A DNA stretch of 64,000 nt from contig NC_086029.1 of the NCBI RefSeq assembly GCF_036323735.1, forward strand, positions 14,369,816 through 14,433,815, read 5' to 3'. Position 1 is the first letter of the stretch. Every line of letters starts with the position of its first letter. Made by a program: the position numbers and the translations under genes. The notes under the pieces were generated by a model that saw only the letters and a list, made by a program, of their open reading frames with translations, ran no database searches and was not told the origin of the DNA. Positions 10,666 to 20,416 of this stretch are shown one piece after another. The DNA comes from Rattus norvegicus. Taxonomy: Eukaryota; Chordata; Mammalia; Rodentia; Muridae.

Positions 10666-13600
10666 ATGAATATAACAGGAAGCAATAATCACTATTTCTT
10701 AATATCTCTCAATATCAATGGCTTCAACTCCCCAATAAAAAGACAGATTAACAAACTGGATATGCAACGAGGACCCTGCATTCTGCTGCCTACAGGAAAA
10801 ACACCTCAGAGACAAAGACAGACACTACCTCAGAGTGAAAGATTGGAAAACAACTTTCCAAGCAAATGGTCAGAAGAAGCAAGCTGGAGTAGCCATTCTA
10901 ATATCAAATAAAATCAATTTTCAACTAAAAGTCATCAAAAAAGATAAGGAAGGACACTTCATATTCATCAAAGGAAAAATCCACCAAGATGAACTCTCAA
11001 TCCTAAATATCTATGCCCCCAGTACAAGGACACCTACATACGTAAAAGAAACCTTACTAAAGCTCAAAACACACATTGCACCTCACACAATAATAGTAGG
11101 AGATTTCAAGACCCCACTCTCATCAATGGACAGATCATGAAAACAGAAATTAAACAGAGACATAGACAGACTAAGACAAGTCATGAGCCAAATGGACTTA
11201 ACGGATGTTTATAGAACATTCTATCCTAAGGCAAAAGGATATACCTTCTTCTCAGCTCCTCATGGTACTTTCTCCAAAATTGACCATATAATTGGTCAAA
11301 AAACAGGCCTCAACAGGTACAGAAAGATAGAAATAATCCCATGCGTGCTATCAGACCACCATGGCCTAAAGCTGGTCTTCAATAACAATAAGGGAAGAAT
11401 GCCCACATATACGTGGAAATTGAACAATGCTCTACTCAATGATAACCTGATCAAGGAAGAAATAAAGAAAGAGATTAAAGACTTTTTAGAATTTAATGAA
11501 AATGAAGGTACAACATACCCAAACTTATGGGACACAATGAAAGTTGTGCTAAGAGGAAAACTCATAGCGCTGAGTGCCTGCAGAAAGAAACAGGAAAGAG
11601 CATATGTCACCAGCTTGACAACATACGTAAAAGCTCTAGAACAAAAAGAAGCAAATACACCCAGGAGGAGTAGAAGGCAGGAAATAATCAAACTCAGAGC
11701 TGAAATCAACCAAGTAGAAACAAAATGGACCATAGAAAGAATCAACAGAACCAAAAGTTGGTTCTTTGAGAAAATCAACAAGATAGATAAACCCTTAGCC
11801 AAACTAATGAGAGGACACAGAGAGTGTGTCCAAATTAACAAAATCAGAAATGAAAAGGGAGACATAACTACAGATTCAGAGGAAATTCAAAAAATCATCA
11901 GATCCTACTATAAAAGCCTATATTCAACAAAACTGGAAAATCTGCAGGAAATGGACAATTTCCAAGACAGATACTAGGTACCGAAGTTAAATCAGGAAGA
12001 GATAAACCAGTTAAACAACCCCATAACTCCGAAGGAAATAGAAGCAGTCATTAAAGGTCTCCCAACCAAAAAGAGCCCAGGTCCAGACAGGTTTAGTGCA
12101 GAATTCTATCAGACCTTCATAGAAGACCTCATACCAATATTATCGAAACTACTCCACAAAATTGAAATAGATGGAGCACTACCGAATTCCTTCTATGAAG
12201 CCACAATTACTCTTATACCTAAACCACACAAAGACCCAACAAAGAAAGAGAACTTCAGACCAATTTCCCTTATGAATATTGACGCAAAAATACTCAATAA
12301 AATTCTGGCAAACCGAATCCATGAGCACATCAAAACAATCATCCACTATGATCAAGTAGGCTTCATCCCAGGCATGCAGGGATGGTTTAATATACGGAAA
12401 ACCATCAACGTGATCCATTATATAAACAAACTGAAAGAACAAAACCACATGATCATTTCATTAGATGCTGAGAAAGCATTTGACAAAATTCAACACCCCT
12501 TCATGATAAAAGTCCTGGAAAGAATAGGAATTCAAGGCCCATACCTAATCATAGTAAAAGCCATATACAGCAAACCACTTGCTAACATTAAACAAAATGG
12601 AGAGAAACTTGAAGCAATCCCACTAAAATCAGGGACTAGACAAGGCTGCTCACTCTCTCCCTACTTATTCAATATAGTTCTTGAAATTCTAGCCAGAGCA
12701 ATCAGACAACAAAAGGAGGTCAAGGGGATACAGATCGGAAAAGAAGAAGTCAAAATATCACTATTTGCAGGTGATATGATAGTATATTTAAGTGATCCCC
12801 AAAGTTCCACCAGAGAACTACTAAAGCTGATAAATACCTTCAGCAAAGTAGCTGGGTATAAAATTAACTCAAATAAATCAGTAGCCTTCCTCTACACAAA
12901 AGAGAAACAAGCTGAGAAAGAAATTAAGGAAATGACACCCTTCTTAATAGACCCAAATAATATAAAGTACTTCGGTGTGACTTTAACCAAGCAAGTAAAA
13001 GATGTGTACAATAAGAACTTCAATACTCTGAAGCAAGAAATTGAAGAAGACCTCAGAAGATGGAAAGATCTCCCATGCTCATGGATTGGCAGGATTAATA
13101 TAGTAAAAATGGCCATTTTACCAAAAGCACTTTACAGATTCAATGCAATCCCCATCAAAATACCAATCCAATTCTTCAAAAAGGTAGACAGAACAATTTG
13201 CAAATTCATCTGGAATAACAAAAAACCAGGATAGCTAAAACTATCCTCAACAATAAAAGGACTTCAGGGGGAATCACTATCCCTGAACTCAAGCAGTATT
13301 ACAGAGCAATAGTGATAAAAACTGCATGGTATTGGTACAGAGACAGACAGATAGACCAATGGAATAGAATTGAAGACCCAGAAATGAACCCACACACCTA
13401 TCGTCACTTGTTTTTTGACAAAGGAGCCAAAACCATCCAATGGAAAAAAAGATAGCATTTTCAGCAAATGGTGTTGGTTCAACTGGAGGGCAACATGTAG
13501 AAGAATGCAGATCAATCCATCCCTATCACACTGTACAAAGCTTAAGTCCAAGTGGATCAAGAACCTCCACATCAAACTAAATACACTCAAACTAACAGAA

Positions 13601-14492
13601 AAAAAATCTATGGAAGCATCTGGAACACATGGGCACTGGAAAAAATTTCCTGAACAAAACACCAATGGCTTATGCTCTAAGATCAAGAATTGACAAACGC
13701 GATCTCATAAATCTGCAAAGCTTCTGTAAGGCAAAGGACACTGTGGTTAGGACAAAACGGCAACCAACATATTGGGAAAAGATCTTTACCAATCCTAGAA
13801 CAGATAGAGGCCTAATATCCAAAATATACAAAGAACTCAAGAAGTTAGACCGCAGGGAGACAAATAACCCTATTAAAAAGTGGAGTTCAGAGCTAAACAA
13901 AGAATTCACAGCTGAGGAATGCCGAATGGCTGAGAAACACCTAAAGAAATGTTCAACATCTTTAGTCATAATGGAAATGCAAATCAAAACAAACCTGAGA
14001 TTTCACCTCACACCAGGGAGAATGGCTAAGATCAAAAACTCAGGTGACAGCAAATGCTGGCGAGGATGCGGAGAAAAAGGAACACTCCTCCATTTTTGGT
14101 GGGATTGCAGACTGGTACAACCATTCTGGAAATCAGTCTGGAGGTTCCTCAGAAAATTGGACATTGAACTGCCTGAGGATCCAGCTATACCTCTCTTGGA
14201 CATATACCCAAAAGATTCCCCAACATATAAAAAAGACACGTGCTCCCCTATGTTCATAGCAGCCTTATTTATAATAGCCATAAGCGGGAAAGAACCCAGA
14301 TGCCCTTCAACAGAGGAATGGATACAGAAAATGTGGTACATGTACACAATGGAATATTACTCAGCTATCAAAAACTAAGTCTTTATGAAATTTGTAGGCA
14401 AATGGTTGGAACTGGAAAATATCATCCTGAGTGAGGTAACCCAATCACAGAAAAACATACATAGTATACACTCATTGATAAGTGGCTATTAG
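10666..14492 (+). pseudogene. L1-A ORF2 (endonuclease-reverse transcriptase), disrupted
   Basis: ORF2p nicks genomic DNA and reverse-transcribes L1 RNA from the nick. The likely start is the ATG at 10666. Relative to L1-B I see a 2-bp loss near 10745, TGA at 11138-11140 (TGG in L1-B), TAG at 11975-11977 (CAG in L1-B), a 1-bp loss near 13228, 1-bp gains near 13447 and 13605, and TAA at 14376-14378. Active-site changes are also present: GDFN reads GDFK (AAG at 11108-11110), and the reverse transcriptase FADD box reads FAGD (GGT at 12770-12772), losing a metal-binding aspartate. The C-terminal Cys/His motif (CWRGCGEKGTLLHFWWDC) is intact. The family stop is TAG at 14490-14492. It cannot encode active ORF2p. 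Confidence 0.92.
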
Positions 14493-15120
14493 TCCAAATG
14501 CTTGAATTACCCTAGATGCCTAGAACAAATGAAACTCAAGACAGATGATCAAAATGTGAATGATTCACTCCTTCTTTAAAAGGGGAACAAGAATACCCTT
14601 GGCAGGGAATAGAGAGGCAAAGATTATAACAGACACAGAAGGAACACGCATTCAGAGCCTGCCGCACATGTGGCCCATACATATACAGCCATCCAATTAG
14701 ACAAGATGGATGAAGCAAAGAAGTGCAGGCCGACAGGAGCCGGATGTAGATCGCTCCTGAGAGACACAGCCAGAATACAGCAAATACAGAGGTGAATGCC
14801 AGTAGCAAACCACTGAACTGAGAATAGGACCCCCGTTGAAAGAATCAGAGAAAGAACTGGAAGAGCTCGAAGGGGCTCGAGACCCCTTATGAACAACAAT
14901 GCCAAGCAACCAGAGCTTCCAGGGACTAAGCCACTACCTAAAGACTATACATGGACTGACCCTGGACTCTGACCTCATAGGTAGCAATGAATATCCTAGT
15001 AAGAGCACCAGTGGAAGGGGAAGCCCTGGGTCCTGCTAAGACTGAACCCCCAGTGAACTAGATTGTTGGGGGGAGGGCGGCAATGAGGGAAGGATGGAGA
15101 GGGGAACATCCATAAAGAAG

Positions 15121-15142
15121 GGGAGGGGGAGGGATTAGGGGG
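15121..15142 (+). other. G-quadruplex-prone tract in the L1-A 3'UTR
   Basis: Four runs of at least three G separated by 1-4 bases. A G-rich polypurine tract in the 3'UTR is a conserved property of mammalian L1. The same tract is present in L1-B (51261-51321) and in the short L1 at 31.9 kb. Confidence 0.75.
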
Positions 15143-15212
15143 ATATTTGCCCGGAAACCAGGAAAGGGAATAACACTCTAAATGTAAATTAGAAATACTC
15201 AAGTTAATAAAA

Positions 15213-15227
15213 AAAATGAGGCAACTG
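15213..15227. repeat. Right TSD of L1-A
   Basis: Exact copy of the 15-bp sequence at 9168-9182. Its first A residues merge with the poly(A) tail. Confidence 0.92.
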
Positions 15228-15371
15228 ATCTTTACCTGACACAAGTTTTTCTGGTCACTTAATCTGGGGTTCCCATTATCCAAACTGTGAGAGAATTTTG
15301 ACCACTATAATTTACCGGGTCTGTAAAAATTTGTTATATCAGCCCCATGCACCTAAATAAAACATCCTCAG

Positions 15372-15396
15372 GCTCTCTCTCTCACTCTCTCCCTCC

Positions 15397-15455
<59 letters not shown>
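15372..15455. repeat. (CT)n microsatellite
   Basis: An 84-bp pyrimidine tract, mostly CT dinucleotides with a few CCCT interruptions at the left end. The (S/L) repeat reading frames across it are artefacts. Confidence 0.95.
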
Positions 15456-15459
<4 letters not shown>

Positions 15460-16672
15460 ATTTATATATAATATATATGCTAGTTATGCTAGTTATACCG
15501 TCTTTTCCTCACAATACCTAGCAAATGAATTTTCCAACAATTTTTAAATTTATGGATATACACTAATTATCAAAACAGGAAAGGAGGAAATGAACTGAAG
15601 TCAGGAACTTCGCAGTATTAAGAATGTTTTGTTCCACATCATTATCTTAAACCGCATTTTGGCAATCAATTTGTACTTTTGTAAACAAACCATGTTCAAT
15701 CCAGGGTACTGCAAAGCATTCCCAAAATGCACTGGGTTTTCTCCTCTAGCAATATACAAACATTCAGATAAGCAGTTGGAAAATGGTTTTGTTTCTTTTT
15801 ATTTCTCTTAGTGATGTAGACAGTGGTTTTAGAAGTCTGAATCATGAATTTTACATGATAATATTTTGACAAAATAGTCTCACAAATATTGAAACTTTGT
15901 AAGCTAAAAATAAATGATTTCAGATAGCATGATTATGCCATCTTTTCAATGGATCTTTTTGTGCAGTACAGCTTTAAAAATGCTCGTCCACGCATCATGC
16001 AAAGCACATGCAAATTGCACATATAGAGATCAGCTCTGAAATAATGGGGATACTATCTAACATTCTATCAGTATTCTTAAGATCTCCTGCCCCAAAGATA
16101 ATCATAGACCTTCCCTCCTTCATGCAAATGCAAGCTAATTCAAATATTTTAGAGGCGGGAGGGAAGGGTACACATTCCAAAACTTGATTTCAGCATCATC
16201 CAGATGCTTCCTACAATGTAGGAAGAGATTTTATCTAATGATGAATAATGATGCTTTTACTACTTGTTGGCCATTTTCTGTTTACTGTCTTCTGTGCACT
16301 AATTTAATTTTAATAATCATGTAAAGTAGATGTTTAAAAGCATTTCAAAATGGAGTTTTCTTACAGAATAAAATCACCCTGATGTTGTGTAATGGCAAAA
16401 GGACAGAAATATGCTTCCAGAGAGCTTTGTTATTGAGAGATAAAATGAAATTTCATGGTGTCTTCAACATTTCTACCCTTCTTTCAGATTGGTTATTCAT
16501 CTGAAAGTTACTATTTCTAGTACAAGAAACCTTAGGGGATCAATTTAATGAATTGTGAAATGTGTCGTATCGTTGGGCAGTGCCTAAAAGAAAAAATCAA
16601 AACTCTGAAACAGACAGAGATAAGCTATCCCTTAATCCCCATAGGGAAAACAAAATATCAAACCAAGTATAT
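15456..16672. other. Unique AT-rich sequence, no gene seen
   Basis: It begins with a short TA-rich segment after the microsatellite. Otherwise there is no recognisable repeat or plausible gene. Confidence 0.5.
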
Positions 16673-16687
16673 GGGGAATTGCCTTTT
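16673..16687. repeat. Left TSD of the ID element
   Basis: The 15-bp sequence ggggaattgcctttt is repeated exactly at 16782-16796. Confidence 0.9.
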
Positions 16688-16781
16688 TTTTTTTGGTTCT
16701 TTTTTTTGGAGCTGGGGACCGAACCCAGGGCCTTGCGCTTCCTAGGCAAGCGCTCTACCACTGAGCTAAATCCCCAATCCC
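16688..16781 (-). mobile_element. ID SINE (BC1-derived), antisense, young
   Basis: On the minus strand this is a 75-bp ID core with an A box (tagctcagtgg) and a B box (ggttcggtccc) of a tRNA-Ala-derived pol III promoter, followed by an A-rich tail. ID elements are amplified to very high copy number in rat, and this one is nearly consensus with a perfect 15-bp TSD. It is the main evidence that the window is rat. It depends on L1 proteins for mobilisation and has no coding content. Confidence 0.97.
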
Positions 16782-16796
16782 GGGGAATTGCCTTTT
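16782..16796. repeat. Right TSD of the ID element
   Basis: Exact copy of the 15-bp sequence at 16673-16687. Confidence 0.9.
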
Positions 16797-17829
16797 AAAC
16801 AAACCAAATTATATACTGTGAAATGCAGTATGGATTTGATCAAGTGAGAGTGGTTGTCTATGATAAATCTGAGAATAACATCAGGATCAATAGATTTTAG
16901 AAAATGCTAGAGACCATTTCTAAGTCATGCATGGTGATCTCTTCTTTCCCAACAAGATACTTGATGTGAAAGCATTTAGTAACTTTATATCTAACAATGG
17001 AATATATATTGAAATTTTGCAGTTGTGTACTAAGCTTATTCCTTATTAGCTGTAAAATTATATTAAAATCCTTTCAATTGAAATTAAATTAAATTTTTAT
17101 GTTGGAGAATAGGTTTATCTCAATGTTTAACTTTAAAATATTCTGCAAAACTTATAGTAAACTGTGTAAAATGTAATTGTATCTAACAGTGTGAATTTAG
17201 TTACTTTAAGGAAATTTACTGGTTATTATTTTCTTCTTTAACAAAACACCAGAATGGTTTTCTTTGATGTCATAGAGTGTGTGGAGAGATATTTCTCCAG
17301 ATACACTCTTTATTATACTTTCTTTAGTAAATTTTTTGTGCTTAAACACCAATTATTTCCATCTAATGCCTAGGATAGTTCTTGAAGTGTAAAAGTGGTG
17401 AACGTTTTTTCCAGAGCCTGTTCATGGAAAATAATGCAAAAGAAGGTAGCACAGAGCTAAAGGCTCAATTATAAAGCAGTTTCCACGTTCAGCAGAGAGA
17501 GGGAGGGTGAGCGCAAGTTCTCCAAGCATATGAGATGATGAACAGCAATGTTGCCAAAAAGGAGCATTCAAATGGTCCATGTATGTATGTATGCTGTGCA
17601 GAGTGCATATGTGATCAGGATTTCACAGGAGGGTTATCACAAGGGTCTTGATCTTTGCCTATGTGACAAGATTGATACAGTTTTGAATATGTTTCAGAGT
17701 AAAATAAAAAAGGAAAGAGAAATGTATAGCTTTTATTGTATTTTTGATATGGTGCAAACTAGGGACTAAACTGTTTTTGTCTTTTTTCCTGATAATTCCC
17801 TTAAAAAGTATTTGGTTTCAGAACGGAGA
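16797..17829. other. Unique AT-rich sequence, no gene seen
   Basis: No repeat family recognised. The 73-codon frame at 17548-17769 shows no domain. Confidence 0.5.
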
Positions 17830-17960
17830 AGGGAATGAGGTACATATTTTACACACCAAAGCATGCCTGGCCTCCCAGATTTTCCCAGCATCCCTCAGTC
17901 CCTACCTGGCATATCCTGCCCCAACAATGACCTTTCAGGGATTGGGTTGCCCTTGCCTCT

Positions 17961-18028
17961 GAGGTTCCTCCCTATATAATCTACACATTTCCCCCAGAGG
18001 TTCCTCCCCGTATAATCTACACATCTCT
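17961..18028 (+). repeat. 36-bp tandem duplication carrying the LTR TATA box
   Basis: The block gaggttcctcc...tataatctacacat occurs at 17961 and again at 17997 with few differences. Each copy holds a TATA-like sequence (tatataat and gtataat), so the putative core promoter is duplicated. Confidence 0.75.
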
Positions 18029-18076
18029 CTTTCTCTCTCTCCCTCCCTCTCCCTCCCTTCCCCTTCCCCTCCCTCT

Positions 18077-18125
<49 letters not shown>

Positions 18126-18140
18126 TTCTCTCTCTCTTTT
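18024..18140. repeat. Pyrimidine tract, (CT)n with CCCT and TTTC variants
   Basis: About 117 bp of almost pure C/T within the LTR-like segment. The long minus-strand frames of R/E repeats across it are artefacts of this composition. Confidence 0.9.
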
Positions 18141-18365
18141 CCCACACCCTCTGTCTGTCCGTTTGTTTGTCTGTCTGATTGACTGACTTCTCTTTGAATG
18201 CTTGCCCCTTTCTTTCAATTTCCCTCCCATTTCCCCATGGCGACTTCCCTGGCCTTACCTCTTTGGAACCAGTGAACTCACCTGCCTGAAAGCAGTTTTC
18301 CAATAAATCTTCCTGTAATATAATCTAATCTGGTTTAAATTGGCTTATTGCACTGATGGTGGAGA

Positions 18366-18878
18366 AATAATCTATTAAAAAATTTCTCGTTAACATCTCT
18401 TGACTAATAGAGTAACTGCAGACTGAGTAACAGTAAACGACGCTCAAACACTGAGTACTGAGAGAGAGAAGGTGCTAGAACTTTGAACTTGATTATCAGT
18501 TTTATGACAGTTTTATTTTTAATCATACTTATGTTGAATAATTTTTATGATTAACATTGGGTGGGAAACGAATTAGCAATCATCCTTAAAATTTTTTGGA
18601 TGATTTACTTGGTAAATACGGTTTAAGACAATTTAGGAAGGTATGTTTGGTGTCAATTTTTGCTTTATAATAATTGCACTAAAGATCGCTCTTATGTTTT
18701 CCAGGGAGGTGAAGCACCAATGGAGAACTAAAAATTTCATGCTCAATAGAAATTCCTGACTTCTTTAGAGTCAGTTTCTAGAAATCAGCATTTTAGGGCT
18801 GATAATCAGCAACCCTATCAATCTAAATTGCTTACACTCTGGAAGAAAATTTCATTTCTTCCAAGTGTAGGCAGGCAC

Positions 18879-18880
<2 letters not shown>
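18366..18880. other. Unique sequence, no gene seen
   Basis: No recognisable repeat or coding frame between the LTR-like segment and the CA repeat. Confidence 0.5.

Positions 18881-18932
<52 letters not shown>
18881..18932. repeat. (CA)n microsatellite
   Basis: 26 uninterrupted CA units. They are followed at 18945-19000 by alternating purine/pyrimidine ATGCATGC-rich sequence, which together could adopt Z-DNA. Confidence 0.95.
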
Positions 18933-18936
<4 letters not shown>

Positions 18937-19052
18937 GGAGCAGCATGCAGGTATGCATGCACACATGCATGTGTGCACTGACGCATGCAGACACGCATGC
19001 AAGTGGGTGTAGCTGAACGCTAACCTTGATTGTGTTTTTTAGTCACTCTCTA

Positions 19053-19258
19053 CTATATTTTTTTGAGGCAGGATCTCTACCCGATTCTAGAGCTTGCATA
19101 TTACACTAGTCTAGCTGTCTATACAAATCCTTTGTCTTTGTCTGGAAAGTGCTGTAGTTACAAAGGACAATCTATTAGCATCCTTTTGCATGGGTCCTAC
19201 TCTAGTCTATATGCTTGCAGAGCAAATGTATTATTCCAAGCCATGGTATGTCTATCCT
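19053..19258 (-). mobile_element. B4/RSINE-type SINE, antisense, diverged
   Basis: The sequence 'tttgaggcaggatctctaccc' followed by '...catgggtcctactctagt...atgcttgcagagcaaatgtatta' matches the antisense layout of B4 (a B1-like block joined to an ID-like block). Strongly diverged. Confidence 0.5.
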
Positions 19259-19384
19259 AGGAAGTAGCAATGTAGTACAGATATATTCAGCTATCTCTAG
19301 AAATTCATATCTTACTTGTTGAAAGCAGTCACAACTTGCTCAAGTTGGACATTTCACCAAGAACCCCGTTTTCTTTGTTTGTTT

Positions 19385-19500
19385 AATTTTTGAGATAAGT
19401 TCTTACTATGTATCCTTGGCTAGCTTTGAACTCATTGAGATCCACTAGCTTATGTCCCAGGCTGCTACTATTAAAGGCATGCACCACCATGCTCACCCAA
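19385..19500 (-). mobile_element. B1 SINE, antisense, diverged
   Basis: The pattern 'tttttgagataagttcttactatgtatccttggctagctttgaactc...aggcatgcaccaccatgc' is the complement of 7SL-derived B1 (caccatgc and ggctggctttgaactc landmarks). Confidence 0.7.
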
Positions 19501-20204
19501 ATACCTCTTAATATAAATATAGTGCAAAGATAGTTTTGTTGTATTTTAATTTTCTCTTCAAATGAGTTAATTTTGCTCTGTATGTTTGACAATAAATAGT
19601 TCTCAGAACACTGGTTTAAGTAAAAAATAAAACCGATGTAAATAAGTTTAGGCCAAAATTGAATACATTATTTCATTAAATAAATTACCCAAAGTCATAG
19701 GGATAAAGAAATTCACAGACAACCACAGATAAGAACAGAAAAGTTTCTGGGTTCAAGGTTAGTTCCTGTTTATTCAGATGAACTTCCGCCCGATGGCCAT
19801 CACAGGAAGTTCTGAATCCAAGACTTTCACTCACTCTCCAGGAAGGACTACTTGTTTCCTTAAAATTCCCATTTTATAATTCCTCCCAGTGGTATACAAA
19901 TATGCATCCTAATTGTGCATGCAACCCTTTCTAATGGGAGCCAGAAGATGGATCTGTAATCTGTAATCTGACAAAAATCACCAAGTTGAAGCGGTGATAG
20001 AAATATCAATGAGTAGAAGCATTTTCCTAAATAGTGGAAGAAACAGTGGATTCTATTATATTCATAAATGCATAAGTATTCTATTGTAATACTTTCCAAT
20101 TTTATGACATTAACTAAATTAATCCTCATGATTTGAAGGAAATATGCATTTTCCCTGTATAATTATTGCCTATAAGCATAGAGAAAAAGTAAAGCATCTT
20201 GGTT
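19501..20204. other. Unique AT-rich sequence, no gene seen
   Basis: Nothing recognised. An 89-codon minus frame at 19860-20129 has no domain. Confidence 0.5.
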
Positions 20205-20219
20205 GCTAGTACATATCTT
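20205..20219. repeat. Left TSD of B2 (20.2 kb)
   Basis: gctagtacatatctt is repeated exactly at 20402-20416. Confidence 0.9.
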
Positions 20220-20401
20220 TTTTTTTTAAAGATTTATTTATTATATATAAGTACACTGTAGCTGTCTTCAGACACACCAGAAGAGGGCATCAAATATCAT
20301 TACAGATGGTTGTGAGCCACCATGTGGTTGCTGGGAATTGAACTCAGGACCTCTGGAAGAGCAGTCAGTGCTCTTAACCGCTGAGCCATCTCTCCAGCCC
20401 C
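20220..20401 (-). mobile_element. B2 SINE, antisense, near-consensus
   Basis: The minus strand starts with ggggctggagagatggctca, contains an A box (tggctcagcgg) and a B box (gagttcaattcccagcaac), and continues through 'ccatctgtaatg' and 'gccctcttctggtgtgtctg' to an A-rich tail. It is about 180 bp, full length, with a perfect 15-bp TSD. Confidence 0.96.
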
Positions 20402-20416
20402 GCTAGTACATATCTT
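20402..20416. repeat. Right TSD of B2 (20.2 kb)
   Basis: Exact copy of 20205-20219. Confidence 0.9.

Larger units (their letters stand above)
9183..15212 (+). mobile_element. L1-A: 6.0-kb sense LINE-1, 5'-truncated in the 5'UTR
   Basis: The element contains about 300 bp of 5'UTR (aligning to L1-B from about 45328), ORF1 (9487-10606), ORF2 (10666-14492), a 3'UTR of about 720 bp with a G-rich tract at 15121-15142 able to form a G-quadruplex, an AATAAA near 15206 and a short poly(A). A perfect 15-bp TSD shows a single TPRT insertion. Both ORFs are disrupted. It closely resembles L1-B, so both belong to a recent rat L1 lineage. The promoter part of the 5'UTR is missing. Confidence 0.95.
17830..18365 (+). 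mobile_element. Probable solo LTR of a rodent ERV
   Basis: The order of elements is that of an LTR: a C-rich U3-like part, TATA motifs at 17973-17978 and 18011-18016, a pyrimidine tract, an AATAAA at 18302-18307 and a U5-like end ('aatctggtttaaattgg'). The family was not identified with confidence, and no internal retroviral genes are adjacent. Edges are approximate. Confidence 0.5.

Noticed and set aside
11296..11865. Long minus-strand frames of 168-189 codons opposite ORF2, also at 5331-5837 and 47480-48049
   Set aside because: They recur in all three L1 copies because the A-rich sense sequence has few antisense stops in that phase. They mirror ORF2 and show no domain of their own.
17895..18303. 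Arginine/glutamate repeat frames on the minus strand
   Set aside because: Translation of the complement of a (CT)n tract. Low-complexity artefact.
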